Part shown: one piece after another, positions 1 through 10,500 of the stretch | Layout: each line of letters begins with the position of its first letter | How positions within the stretch are numbered: position 1 is the first letter of the stretch | From: Planctomycetota bacterium | GTDB lineage: Bacteria; Planctomycetota; SZUA-567; H5-PLA8 | NCBI GenBank assembly: GCA_023150555.1 | Contig: JAKLKQ010000017.1 | Coordinates: 1-64,000 of the forward strand | Direction of reading: 5' to 3' | Length of the DNA stretch: 64,000 nucleotides | Notes under the pieces: generated by a model | Told to the model about the DNA's origin: nothing | Databases searched by the model: none | The model's input: only the letters and a program-made list of their open reading frames with translations | Program-made: the position numbers and the translations under genes

Positions 1-153
1 GCGGGAATCAATTACTACATCAAGGGGAACAAGGCGAAGCTGCAGCTGAACTATCACTGGGTCGACGAAGATACCGACGGCGGCAGGGACATCCGGCAGA
101 TGCGCGAGGTCCGCAACGACAGCGTGGTGCTATCCCTGCAGGTCGCCTGGTAG
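1..153 (+). CDS. C-terminal end of OprO/P-like porin (5' cut by window)
   Basis: The window opens inside a gene whose last 50 codons are readable in frame 1, ending at TAG (151-153). The peptide contains NYYIKGNKAKLQLNYHW and finishes with VVLSLQVAW. A penultimate NYY-[IV]-KG-x-x-AKLQL-xY strand followed by a final strand ending in an aromatic residue is the typical end of the phosphate-selective porin O/P family, outer-membrane beta-barrels that pass anions. The terminal Trp fits the aromatic C-terminus used for barrel assembly. Only about the last two strands are visible, so substrate preference cannot be judged. It is convergent with the minus-strand gene ending at 161, with 7 bp between stops and no recognisable terminator. 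Confidence 0.75.
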   Translation, partial: AGINYYIKGNKAKLQLNYHWVDEDTDGGRDIRQMREVRNDSVVLSLQVAW

Positions 154-160
154 CAGATCG

Positions 161-1510
161 TTATGGGGCCCGAAGCACGCCCACCGTCCGGTCCTTGGTA
201 TTGGACTTCAACACCGAATAGCGGCAGGCCACGAAGTTCGCGAAGACCCCGCCCGAACCGAAATCCATGATCACCGGCATGTTCACGGTCACGTCGGTGA
301 AGCTACCGGAGACCACACCCTCGTCGCCCCACAATCCCTGGTAGTTTCCTTCTTTCAGGCCCAGTTTCACCATCCACTGCGTCGAGCGCTTGTTGAACTT
401 CACCTTTATGCGTCCGGTATCGGTCGAACCGGAACCCTTGGCGTTCAGCACGAACGCCGCCAAGACACCGCCCACATCCACGCTCACGGTCTCGCCGCCG
501 GGCACGAAGTTGGCCGGGATCGGGACCAGGGTCTTCAGCGCAAGCGCATCGTGGTCCGTATTGCCGAAGAAGACCACGCCCCGGAACTTGTCCAGCGCCG
601 TCAGGTCTCCCACGATTACCGTGATCTGGCCGGTGATGTTCAGGGTGCCGTCGTCGATGGTCACCGTCACGAGGTAGGAACCCGGCGCGGCAAAGGCGTG
701 CGTCACCAGATCGCCGGTATCCGAGTTCGTGTCGCCGAAGTCCCAGGTAATGGTCAGAATGTCGTCGTCAGGGTCGCTGGCGACCACCGAGAAATCCACG
801 GGCTGGCCGACCGCCGCCGGATTGGGCGAGGCGAAGGGACCGGAATCGATCACCGGCTGCTGGTTGCCGCTGTCGGTGCCAAAGGTGACGCCGGTCAGGA
901 AGATCGTGTAGTCGCCGCCGGAGGACGTGTTGTCCCACTTGTCCAAGGTCACCAGGTCGCCGTTATTTGCAACGTCCGGCCCGCGCAGGTTCGTGGAAGC
1001 GTTCCCGTTCTCGGTGCGAGGAAAGATGTACACGTCCACCGCGGGGTTGGGCGGTGGAGCGACGCCGGAGGGGTCGCACGAAAAATTCGAGATGGCCAAC
1101 AGATACGTCCCGTTCGGCAGGCCCTGACCGGCGGGAATGGTGCTGCGCTTGGAAGTGCCGCTGGTGTCGTCGTTCTGCAGGACGCCTTTGCCGTTCTGAT
1201 CGAAGAGCGTAAGCATGGTGTCCCAGAGCGCGCCGCCTTCCGTCGTGGCCGAGAAGGCATTTCCGTCGGTAACCGTGAGGATGTACACGTCGGCGGTGTC
1301 GCTGGTGTAGTTCCCCTGAATCTGCACCAACGCCTGGGCGGCGGGGCCGACGGTGTCCTGCGCGGTGGCCGGTACATCGCCTGCATCGCCGCTCTCGCCC
1401 CAAACGCCGGCCGCATGGACCGCAGGCAGGGCGCCGCCGAACGCCATCAGGAGCGCGAAAACGGCCGCCGGTCCGCCACGGACTGTACGCACATTGGCCA
1501 TCGGATTCAT
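161..1510 (-). CDS. Exported PPC-like/PKD-domain protein with shared C-terminal module
   Basis: A 449-aa exported protein. A signal peptide covers about residues 1-33, with a hydrophobic stretch AAVFALLMAFGGALPAVHAA. Residues about 60-165 resemble a bacterial pre-peptidase C-terminal (PPC) domain, with alternating strands and an NGTYLLAISNF strand. A PKD domain lies at about 218-300, with the diagnostic WDFGD and a PGSYLVTVTI strand. The last 145 residues form a beta-rich module with a VSVDVGG strand and LKEGNYQG, resembling the end of the 2760-aa protein at 7558-15840. The ATG overlaps the stop of the upstream gene as ATGA (1507-1510) and is preceded by AAGGAAAGGA, so translation is probably coupled. 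No enzymatic motif is visible. It is probably a surface-associated or secreted structural or binding protein, with unknown ligand. Confidence 0.8.
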   Translation of the reverse strand: MNPMANVRTVRGGPAAVFALLMAFGGALPAVHAAGVWGESGDAGDVPATAQDTVGPAAQALVQIQGNYTSDTADVYILTVTDGNAFSATTEGGALWDTMLTLFDQNGKGVLQNDDTSGTSKRSTIPAGQGLPNGTYLLAISNFSCDPSGVAPPPNPAVDVYIFPRTENGNASTNLRGPDVANNGDLVTLDKWDNTSSGGDYTIFLTGVTFGTDSGNQQPVIDSGPFASPNPAAVGQPVDFSVVASDPDDDILTITWDFGDTNSDTGDLVTHAFAAPGSYLVTVTIDDGTLNITGQITVIVGDLTALDKFRGVVFFGNTDHDALALKTLVPIPANFVPGGETVSVDVGGVLAAFVLNAKGSGSTDTGRIKVKFNKRSTQWMVKLGLKEGNYQGLWGDEGVVSGSFTDVTVNMPVIMDFGSGGVFANFVACRYSVLKSNTKDRTVGVLRAP

Positions 1511-3984
1511 TCGTCCTTTCCTTGTCCCGGCCGGATTGGCCCGGACTTCACCGTGTTGCTCCGTTGCAGTTTTTCGAGCCGCTCGTGGTACACCGGCTGG
1601 AGTTTGAGCGCCTGGCGCTCCTTCTCCTGGCCGGATTCCATCCTCTTCATGGCATCATCGAAGGCCTGGTGAGATACCCAATCCACCTTGCCTGAGGCAA
1701 AAAGAACCGTGCGCCCTTCCGTCTGCTCCAAGGCGACCGCCTCGTAGAGCACCACATAATCGGCCTGGTCGGGCCGGACGCCGGCGACGTAAACGTAACA
1801 GACCGGCTGATCTCCGCGCACAGGGCTGATGAAGAGCGCGTGGTCGGTGAGATACCGCGGGAACAACTCCTCGATTTCGTCCGGGAATCGCCCCTTGGTT
1901 GCGGAATCCTTGGCGTAGGCGTCCAGCGCGCGCCCGATGGCGCGGAGGTTCGCGACGTTGCGGAGGCCGTCGAACTGCCGGCGCGCCTTGGTGAACGTCG
2001 GGAGCGCAGCCACCATGCCCACGCCCAGGGCCCCGGCCACGGTCATCACGCCAGGCCCCGTCCCCGCCGAAGGCAGCGGCAGCGGAAGTTCCCAGCACAT
2101 GTACACGCCATCCGGGCGCCGCTCCACCGCTGCGCCCTTGGAGCGGCGATACTTCTCAAAGAAGGCTTTGTCTGGCCACAGGCCCAAGTCTATACTCCGG
2201 TATACCTCCTTCAGGATCCGGCCGTTTCCCGTACCCAGGAACCATTCGAAGGCGCTGCCCGCCAGATCTAGAGGCGCGTCCGTTTGCGCCAGCTGCTTGG
2301 GGTCGCTTGGGTACTCGCCGCATGCGCACAGCATCGCCGTGCCCATCCAGATTCCCAGCGCCGAGACGAGAAATTCGGTGGAGCCCGTCCCTCGGTCGCG
2401 CTCGTAGATCAATACTCCGGGCAAGGCATCCGAATCGAAGGGACGTCCGGTGACACGCGCAATAGTTGCTCGGAAGTCCTCGTCCTCAAGCAGCGAGGTC
2501 TTGGCCGCGGACTGCTCAACCGCGCGGCGAGCGGCGCTGAGTGTCGTGGCGATCACGACGCGGTCTTCCAGAACGCCTACGACCAGGCGTCCGTACGTCG
2601 GCAATGGGATGTAATAAAGGAGGTGACCCAGGTGCTCGTACCTGCGCACGGCCTGCTCTTCGGATTCCTTACCGGCGGCGCTATCGCGCTCGATCTTGCC
2701 AAAAATTTTTTCGACGCAGGCGGCGACTTTCTTCCGGTCCTTCGCGCGCACGGTCAGGACCAGGCCCGGCGTTAGGAACGGCGGCGCACTGGTGTCCACC
2801 TCCGTCTGGTACACCGTCACCTCCGGTTCCAGGTTGGCCAGGAAATCTGATTCCAACTCGAAGCCGAAGCTCTCGCGGAATTCGTTCATCTTTCCGGCCA
2901 TTACCTTGACCATGTCGGGATGAATGCCCGCCATAAAGATGCGCACCAGCGCAAGCAGCCCCATCCAATCGACGTGCACCGCGCTTGCATAGGGCGCTCC
3001 GCGGTCCGCGCGGCTCAAAGCTCGGGACGAAACGCCCAAGCCGATGACCGGGTCCAAAATGGGATGCGCCCTTTTGCCGTCGGCGCGGAGCAGGAAGCCC
3101 TCCAGTACGGGGCTGCCGCTCTTGGCGCCCAGCCCAAAGGCCAGGCCCTGCAGGTCGTCGAATCCGACCTGCGCCATCCGGTCCAAGGCCGCCGTGCGCC
3201 GAGCGCCTTCCAGGCCGACCAGCAGGTCCTGGAAGAGGCTCTTGACGTCGATGGCCAGCAGGGCCTGGGCCTGAGGCAGTTGCGCGCTCAGGCACCGGAA
3301 CGTTTCGCTTTGAGCCATACTGCTGGCGGATCGAACCTTCGGGTCAGCGAGGCGCGAAACCATCGCCCCAAGGTCCTTGGCCGGACGACAGTAGGTCAAT
3401 TGACCATCGGACCAAGTGATCGCGCCGCCATAGGGCTCAAGGTCGAGGGCCTTGCGGTCAGGCAGTGGTCCCAACCCAAGCAGCGAAGGAAAGAGACGCG
3501 CGAAAAGCTGCGGATCCTTGGGCTTGATCGTGACCAGCATGCCGTGCGCACCCTGGCCATCGTCCTCGCGGCGGTAGCTGGCGGCCACGACCTGCGCGGT
3601 TGCCAAGCCGGACTCCAGGGCCTCGAGCGCAGGCAGATCCGGCCGGCGTTTCCGGAGGTTGTCCCAGGCCGTGCCCATTTGGCGCAGGACGGGCCTCAGG
3701 AAGACGTGCATCTCCGGTGTGCTGAAAACCTGCGCGAGGTGACTTTGCGTGGCGCAGCGTACTAAGGCCGATAGGTCGGGAACCACCAATGCGATGCGCG
3801 CTTTGGCCGGCAGCAGTTCCGCAGCGGCAAGGCGCGGATCGACGGCGACCTCCGCAGGCGTGTCCGTTTGCACCGGCGGGACTTGTGCTTCGCCGGCGTA
3901 AAGAGACCCGGAAAGGCAGGCGATGGACAGTGCGGCAAGAAGCCGGAGCCACCCGGCATACACCTGTGCAATTACCCGCTTCAT
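1507..3984 (-). CDS. Exported protein of unknown function with pseudopilin-like C-terminal region
   Basis: An 825-aa protein. A signal peptide lies at about residues 1-30 (LLAALSIACLSGSLYAGEA). The body, about 50-620, has alternating helix and strand character and repeatedly discusses no known active site. Its LLPAKARIALVVPDLSAL opening resembles large exported proteins of planctomycete-type genomes (DUF3352-like), but I do not recognise a defined family. Residues about 640-765 contain a hydrophobic segment followed by NLRAIGRALDAYA, then GRFPDEIEELFPRYL, an arrangement seen in type II pseudopilin-like proteins of this bacterial group. Here it sits at the C-terminal side rather than at the N-terminus. 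GGGAAGGC precedes the ATG. It lies 98 bp downstream of the 1127-aa gene, and its stop overlaps the start of the next gene by 4 bp, so it is probably part of one transcript. Confidence 0.75.
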   Translation of the reverse strand: MKRVIAQVYAGWLRLLAALSIACLSGSLYAGEAQVPPVQTDTPAEVAVDPRLAAAELLPAKARIALVVPDLSALVRCATQSHLAQVFSTPEMHVFLRPVLRQMGTAWDNLRKRRPDLPALEALESGLATAQVVAASYRREDDGQGAHGMLVTIKPKDPQLFARLFPSLLGLGPLPDRKALDLEPYGGAITWSDGQLTYCRPAKDLGAMVSRLADPKVRSASSMAQSETFRCLSAQLPQAQALLAIDVKSLFQDLLVGLEGARRTAALDRMAQVGFDDLQGLAFGLGAKSGSPVLEGFLLRADGKRAHPILDPVIGLGVSSRALSRADRGAPYASAVHVDWMGLLALVRIFMAGIHPDMVKVMAGKMNEFRESFGFELESDFLANLEPEVTVYQTEVDTSAPPFLTPGLVLTVRAKDRKKVAACVEKIFGKIERDSAAGKESEEQAVRRYEHLGHLLYYIPLPTYGRLVVGVLEDRVVIATTLSAARRAVEQSAAKTSLLEDEDFRATIARVTGRPFDSDALPGVLIYERDRGTGSTEFLVSALGIWMGTAMLCACGEYPSDPKQLAQTDAPLDLAGSAFEWFLGTGNGRILKEVYRSIDLGLWPDKAFFEKYRRSKGAAVERRPDGVYMCWELPLPLPSAGTGPGVMTVAGALGVGMVAALPTFTKARRQFDGLRNVANLRAIGRALDAYAKDSATKGRFPDEIEELFPRYLTDHALFISPVRGDQPVCYVYVAGVRPDQADYVVLYEAVALEQTEGRTVLFASGKVDWVSHQAFDDAMKRMESGQEKERQALKLQPVYHERLEKLQRSNTVKSGPIRPGQGKDE

Positions 3985-4082
3985 GCCTTCCCGTTCCCCG
4001 CCCGAGCCCTACAACCAAATACTTGGGAATAGCATGATTCCCACGCGAACAGCGTCGGCCGCACCCGTACGCAGCGTGCTGC

Positions 4083-7000
4083 CTATGGAACGACCGTGAT
4101 CCTGCCATTCAGCAAGCCGGTCGCCGCACCGGCGTCTTCCGGATCACCGGGCTGGGTATCTACCAGCACATTGAGCGTGTTGGGATCCCAGATCCTGATA
4201 CGCAGGGTGTCCCCATTGAGGTCGTCGTCGGTCATCGTGCCGAAGAACTCCATGGGCGTGACCTTGTTCAGCAAGCCGGTACCGATGAAGTGCGCTGTGT
4301 TGTCGCTGACGCCCAGGAACCCGATCAGCGTAGACTTGAAGGCCAATCCGCCGTCCTTGAACTTGAACTGGAAATTGCCCGTAGGCACGGTCTGGTCCTT
4401 CTTGTATTTCGCGCTGACCTTGGCGGTGGCCAGGCCGCCCAACGCCGGTGAGCCGGGCAGGTCGCCCGGATCGAGCGTGAACTTGCCTCCGCCCTTCACG
4501 GCGCCGTGGGTGTTGTCGAAGACCATGACAAACTTGAACTGCGTGGTATCGGTCTCGCCGTCCTTGTCCGTGACCGTCATGGTGACGGTATACAGGCCGC
4601 CCTCGGTGTAGGCGTGGGATCCGAGCATGCTGCCGTCGCCGTTGGCCTCGAGCACCGTCCCGGGCGTCACGGTCCCGTCGCCCCAGTCGATGGAAGCGGT
4701 GTGCGTGTCCAGCACGCCAGGGTCGATAAAGGGAACGTTGACGAAAATCTCCTGTCCTACCGGTACCGGCGCCGTGGGTCCTGTCACCGACGCGGTGATG
4801 GCGGGAGGCACATTCAAGACGGTGACGTTCACCGACTTTATGACCGTGTTCAGGCGGTCGGGAATGTCTTCGCGCGTCTTAACCAGTACCGAAACTGTCT
4901 GTGGACCATCGACCCCATTGAACGTTGCGCCGGTCTGGTTGACCACCTCAAAGGAGCCGTTCTTGTCCAGGTCCCAGTCGAACAGTACGGGATCGCTTTC
5001 GGGATCGGTGGCGCTTGCGGACAGGCCAATGCTGTCGCCTTCGTTAACGACGTACGGCCCGCCCAGGTTAGGCACCGGCGGGTCGTTGAGCACCGAAACG
5101 GTGGTGGTGGTGGTGCGTAGGTTGTTACTGCTGTCCTTGGCGGTAAAGGTAACGACAGTGGTTCCGATGGGGAAGTCGCCGGGACTGTCGCTCGTGACCG
5201 TCGGCGCTAGGTCCACGTTGTCGAGGACCGTCGGCAGCGGCACGGAAACCGTCGTAAGCATAGGATCGTTGGCCGAATAGACATGGTGGACCACGATGGG
5301 CGAAGGCACCGAAATGAAGAACGGCGCCGTCGTGTCGCGGATGAGCAAGTGCGTCGTGCACGTATACAGGTTGCCGCGCTGGTCGGTGGCCGTGACATTC
5401 ACCGGGTGCACGGTGCCGATGGGCGCGTCGCCCGGATTCATGTTCAGCATGGTTCCCGGCGTAATGCTCTGTGCCAACGTGATGCGGAAAAACGGCGAGA
5501 CATTGTCGGATACTTCGGTGCTCGTCAGGGGCGGCACCACCTGCGCTCCGAAGGTCTCGCCGTTGATCCAATTGGGCACCGGCGCCTTGCCGCTGAAGTT
5601 GGCCGAACGCACGATGTCCAGCGGCGCACTGACGGTCGCCGGCGGCGCATTCGGATTGGGCACGTTGATCTCCGGCGGCACGGCAGGATAGATTCGGAAC
5701 GACGGCTTATTGAAGGGCTGGAAGTGGAAAAGCAGCGGGCGCGAGGAGTTCAGATAAGTGGGCGGACTTGCCGCGTCGTTCGGACCGTCCAGATCGAAGG
5801 TCTTGTTGAAGACGGGAATGAGCGGGATCGGATTCTTCCACGACCAGTTCAGCGTTACGCCCAAGTCGGTTGGGAAGTCGAAGGAGAAGACCTCGCCGGC
5901 ACGGATGTACACCCGGAAGAGCGCAAAGCCGATTTCCTGCTGGAACTCGATGGACGTGGTGTTGTTGTAGTCCCCGGTGCCCGTCTTGTCGGGAGACAAC
6001 TGATTCGCTACTGGATCCCGGATTCCATACTTGGGCGTGACATCGATGTAGTTCACCTTCGGCAATTTGAAGGAGATCGAAGAGTTGGGCTCCAGGAGTT
6101 TGGGCGTTACGTTATCCTCGCCTGGCGGAGTTACCCCGTAGGGCCCGGGGCCATTGGCAAACACAAAGGAGGCCTGCGGCTGGGGTCTATGGAGGAACTC
6201 CTGGTTGTATCCGAAGCGCCAGATTTGGTAGGCGTCCAGCAGTTGCAGCCGGGCCTCGAAGGCATCGGACTTGAGTACTCGATTCAATCCGAAGGGGAAG
6301 CCCAATGCGGTCAGAGCCATGTTGGTCAGACTTTGGTATATGGTAATCAACATCTTCGACTTTTGCCCATAGAACCTTGGATAGGCGCTGCCAGCCGGAA
6401 TTGTCGGTTTCACGTCGATTACGTAAAAGGGCCAGTGGAACGAGATGGCGATCCAATTGGTAGTCAGATCCGGCAATGCCAAGGTCAGTTGCGAACTGAT
6501 ATAAAGCACGATCACGGTTTGAACCGCAACCCAGTCGGTGCTGATCAATTCGGTCATGCCGTAAGTATTGATGGAGCCGCTCGGCACGTGCGCTCCAGCG
6601 GCCGAGGCCGGCACGGTAGTGGCCGTGGCGCCGTTGCCCGGCTGGTATCCCACCTGCTCGTTGCGCTTAACCAGCGGCCCCAGCACATACAGGAGCATGT
6701 AATTCTGCGGAATGTCGAAGGTATCGAGGACCAGGCCCGGAGAAGACCCAAAGGGCTCGAGGTTGCCGAGGCTGGCTCCAAACAGCCACGCCTGCGCACC
6801 AAAGTACAGAGTAACGCGCAGCCGGCCTAGGAAGCCCACTCCGGTACCGGGCGAGGCAACATGCATGTTTGCGCCGCTGGCGCTGGTATCGACGGTGAAA
6901 CTGCTGGTCATGGTGAAGTTTTCACCAAGCGGCACCGGTCCGGAACCGACCGGACGCACCGTATCGCGTTCGCTAAAGGCCGTGTTGAAATCGTAAGGCA

Positions 7001-7466
7001 GGTACGTCGAGACATCTCCGGCGGTCACGTAGGCGTATACGCCGAAACCGATGCCCCCCGAACTGGCAAAGGTGCACTCCGCGCCCGTTTTACCCAGATG
7101 CACGTCGTCCCAACAGACATCGTCCAGAGGCCAAGGCAGACAGCCACCGGGAAAGATCACCGGATTCACCGATCCGCCGAACGTGTATGTCGCGTTCCAG
7201 TTGTGGCCCAGCAACGCCACGGCCTCGAACCGCGCCAGCGGCTGGCCGGGGTCCCACATGTTGACTTTGCCGATGGAGAAATCCAGCCTGCCCGAGGAAT
7301 ACGTTTCGGTGGCAGCGTGCGCCGTAGTGCTGACACCCGCTCCACCCAAGGCGGCAACCAGCAGCACACAGCAAATCGCCGAGGCCAAGCCTTTCCTCCC
7401 GTGACCGACCGGGTAGACAAGACCTTCGCTCGCGGACCTGGACCTGCTGGCATCAATCGTGGTCAT
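4083..7466 (-). CDS. Exported HYR/PKD multidomain protein
   Basis: A 1127-aa secreted or surface protein. The hydrophobic core of the signal peptide is at about 28-50 (LASAICCVLLVAALGGAGVS). The region from about 55 to 620 is unique and rich in aromatic residues and strands, and I cannot assign it. Residues about 665-785 resemble HYR domains: there are two copies of a DAPIGTV or FPIGTTVVTFTAKD strand pattern. Two PKD-like domains follow at about 795-980, the second with IDWGDGTV and GLYTVTMTVTDKDG. The last 140 residues have a KGGGKFTLD opening and a LRIRIWD strand, a pattern seen at the end of other bacterial PKD proteins. GGGAG lies 7 nt before the ATG. It sits 91 bp after the 2760-aa gene and 98 bp before the next gene on the same strand. 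A role in adhesion or polymer binding is inference. Confidence 0.8.
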   Translation of the reverse strand: MTTIDASRSRSASEGLVYPVGHGRKGLASAICCVLLVAALGGAGVSTTAHAATETYSSGRLDFSIGKVNMWDPGQPLARFEAVALLGHNWNATYTFGGSVNPVIFPGGCLPWPLDDVCWDDVHLGKTGAECTFASSGGIGFGVYAYVTAGDVSTYLPYDFNTAFSERDTVRPVGSGPVPLGENFTMTSSFTVDTSASGANMHVASPGTGVGFLGRLRVTLYFGAQAWLFGASLGNLEPFGSSPGLVLDTFDIPQNYMLLYVLGPLVKRNEQVGYQPGNGATATTVPASAAGAHVPSGSINTYGMTELISTDWVAVQTVIVLYISSQLTLALPDLTTNWIAISFHWPFYVIDVKPTIPAGSAYPRFYGQKSKMLITIYQSLTNMALTALGFPFGLNRVLKSDAFEARLQLLDAYQIWRFGYNQEFLHRPQPQASFVFANGPGPYGVTPPGEDNVTPKLLEPNSSISFKLPKVNYIDVTPKYGIRDPVANQLSPDKTGTGDYNNTTSIEFQQEIGFALFRVYIRAGEVFSFDFPTDLGVTLNWSWKNPIPLIPVFNKTFDLDGPNDAASPPTYLNSSRPLLFHFQPFNKPSFRIYPAVPPEINVPNPNAPPATVSAPLDIVRSANFSGKAPVPNWINGETFGAQVVPPLTSTEVSDNVSPFFRITLAQSITPGTMLNMNPGDAPIGTVHPVNVTATDQRGNLYTCTTHLLIRDTTAPFFISVPSPIVVHHVYSANDPMLTTVSVPLPTVLDNVDLAPTVTSDSPGDFPIGTTVVTFTAKDSSNNLRTTTTTVSVLNDPPVPNLGGPYVVNEGDSIGLSASATDPESDPVLFDWDLDKNGSFEVVNQTGATFNGVDGPQTVSVLVKTREDIPDRLNTVIKSVNVTVLNVPPAITASVTGPTAPVPVGQEIFVNVPFIDPGVLDTHTASIDWGDGTVTPGTVLEANGDGSMLGSHAYTEGGLYTVTMTVTDKDGETDTTQFKFVMVFDNTHGAVKGGGKFTLDPGDLPGSPALGGLATAKVSAKYKKDQTVPTGNFQFKFKDGGLAFKSTLIGFLGVSDNTAHFIGTGLLNKVTPMEFFGTMTDDDLNGDTLRIRIWDPNTLNVLVDTQPGDPEDAGAATGLLNGRITVVP

Positions 7467-7557
7467 CGTACAGCTCCCGATGCGGGTTCTGAAACCCTAT
7501 GCCTTCGCAACCTCTTACTGCACGACAGGCCGCACAACCGATGCGGCATCCGATTCC

Positions 7558-10500
7558 TTACTTCGCATTGCCCTTTCCGTTCAACTTCGCAGTGTAGAGC
7601 AGCGGATGGGCAACCTGCATAAGCTCGCCGCCCAGGAAGATCGACACGCCCACCGTGCGCGGCGCATTGGACGCGTCCTGGTTCAACAGGAGTTCATCCG
7701 CGTACTGGGGCTGGAAGCTCCCGTTCTTCAATTTCATTGTCACCGTCGTCAGGCCGGACTTTGTGGTGTTCTTGACCTTCAGGCTGTTGAGGACGCCGGA
7801 AGGCGTGCTCCCCTTTTCGTTCAGGGTATTGAAGTCGTTGACCACACCGCCCACGTCCACCAGGACGCGCGCGAAGGCCGGGTTGAACCCCGTCGGGGTG
7901 GGCATGGTCGCTTTGAGCTGGACTTTGTCCAAGTTCGGCTTTGCGAAATTCAGCCCGATCTTGAGTTTCACGCTGGTCAATCCGGACGGCGTGGGCGCCG
8001 GGGCGCTGCCGTCGGGCGTGTCGGTGACGTCGGTGGGATCGGTCAGGGCGCCGATCTCGATCTCGTCCGACCAACCGTCGCCGTCGCTGTCGATCTCGCC
8101 GTTCGGCCCAACGATGGCCGGCTGGACCACCAGGTCAATGGATGCCTGAATCACAATGCCGTCGGAGTCGGTGGCCGTCACGGTGATGGTATAGGTGTCC
8201 GCCGGCGTGAACGTGTGGTTGGCTGACGTGGGTCCGCTGGCCACGCTGGTCTGATCCAAGGTGTCCAAGTCGCCGAAGTTCCAGTGCCAGTCGAGCGCAG
8301 CGTCGTCGGTGGCGCCGGTATTAAAGGTGACGGGCTGGTTCACCGTCGCCGGATTGGGCGTGGCGGTCAGGTGAGGTGATGCCAGCGTGAATACCGGCGG
8401 GTTGTTGACCAGGATATCGACGTCGGTCACCACGTCCGGATCAGGACCGGCATCGGTCAGGGTCAGGACCTTCGCACCCAACTCGGTCATGGTGAGCGTA
8501 AAGGCATGGGTGCCGTTGTCGGCTCCGATGAACGTATAGCTGTCCGGCAGGGTCGCGGCTCCGCTGCCGCTGTCCAGCGTCGTGCCGGTATCGTCGCAGG
8601 TGAAAGTAATCGAGCCCGTATAAGCGGTGAGCGTGTTGTCGAAGATGTCCTTTGGCGAAACGGAGATCGACTCCGGATCGTTCTGGCGCACCTGGGAAGG
8701 CAGCCCCGTGACGGCAAAGTGGTCGAGCGGGCCCGGGATCACAGTGACCACGGCCTCGATGCTGTACGCATTGTAGGGGTCGCCGTTAACCGTGTTGGAA
8801 ACCTTGCACCAGAATGGGTATTGGCCCACGACCGTGATCTGGTCGGTTAAGGTCGCCGTCTGCGCCGAGGCGTTAAAAAGGACCGGATTGGATTCGTTGG
8901 GGCTGGTGCCCTTGAACCATTGGTAAGACTTGGGATCCTTTCCTACGGCATCCGTGGTCAAGGAGAAGATCTCCGTGGCCATCACCGTGATGTCCTGGGG
9001 ATGGCCAGTGACGTGCGGGTAAACTTCATTGACGGTAATGGTGGCGGTTCTGACGGCGCTAATAACGCCGTGCTCGTCGCGGATCACATACGTAAAGTGG
9101 TCCACTTCGGCATATCCGAATTCAGGTGTATAGGAGAACGAACCGTCCGAATTTAGAACGAATGGGAGCAATACGTCCGATGTATTCCCCGCCGGCTCAA
9201 CCAGTATTTCCGCCACGAAGGTGTCGCCGTCTGCATCGCTGGCGCCGTTAAGAACGCCGTTTGCGGCATTCACGTTCAGCGTATTCCGGAAACCCGAGAT
9301 GATGAAGTCCACGGGGTTCATATCGGCATCGTAGGCCTTGTCTGACCCCGTCGGGGGACGGTCGTCCAGCAGCGCCACGTCGTCGCCGTTCAGGTGATCG
9401 TAGAAGACTCCAAAGCTGCGCCCGCTGAGCGTGACGCTGCCGCCTTCCGGGATCCCGTCGAAGATCCCGCTTACCGCCGAACTGCCCTGGTTGTCGATAA
9501 TGACGTAGACATCGTTGTCGCCGGAACCGCTCTGCGTGCCCTGAAGGGTGCAGAGTTGGCTGCCCAAGGTGACGACTCCGCCGCTCGCGACGACCACCTT
9601 GTCGTTGGCGGGCGTCGTGCCATCCGCGTCCACTTTGAACTTGGATCCGGAACTGAAGGTCAGGTTGTCCACGGTCAGTTGGCCGACGGTTCCGTCGCCC
9701 CCGGGGCTCAGGATGCCGGCACACGTGACGTCCTTCACCGTTCCGGCACCTTCGAAGGCTCCGGCCGCGTCGACGATGACGTTCGAAGTCAGGCTCGCGC
9801 TGGGCCCCAGTTTCAGGATGCCCCCGTGAATTGTGGTATCGCCGGTGTAGGTGCAGGCGCCATTCAGGGTCAGGCGGGTGGTGGAGGCCAAGGCAAGGGA
9901 TAGCGTATTGCTGCCGCCGCCAATGGCCCCTCCGAGGGTAACGCCGGCCGAATTCTGCAGGTCCAGGTCCGTGTTGCTGTCCAGCGTCACCGGGCCATTA
10001 AGAACCAGCGCCTGGGGCGTGGAGATGAAGTCAAAGGTGACGGTTCCGCCCAGGTTGATGCCGCCCTTGGCCACAGTCCGGGAGGCGTTGACTGCGCGCA
10101 GCGAACCGCCGGAAACCGTGAGGTTTCCGGTGTTGCTGCCCAGCGCCCCGTTGTTGTCGATCTCCAGGACGCCTCCGGCCTGCGTGAAATTCGTGAAGGT
10201 GTTGTTTCCGGATAGCCTGAGCCGGCCCAGACTGCCGGGGCCCTGGCTCATTCGGAACGTCGCGCCGGTCAATACCCCACTAAAGGTGGCCAATAGGCCG
10301 GTACCCACCTCTACCGAAGAATCTACCGTCAACGCACCGCCGCTGCCGAACGTGACGTTCCCCACGCCGGCCACGCTGAAGTCGCCACCCAAGGAAAGCG
10401 TGTTGGCCAGCGTTCGCACGCCCGAACTGCTGCCCACGCTGCCGCCGCTGATGGTAAAGGTGCCGCTGCCGAGCGCGCTATCGTTGCCCAGCAGCAGGCC

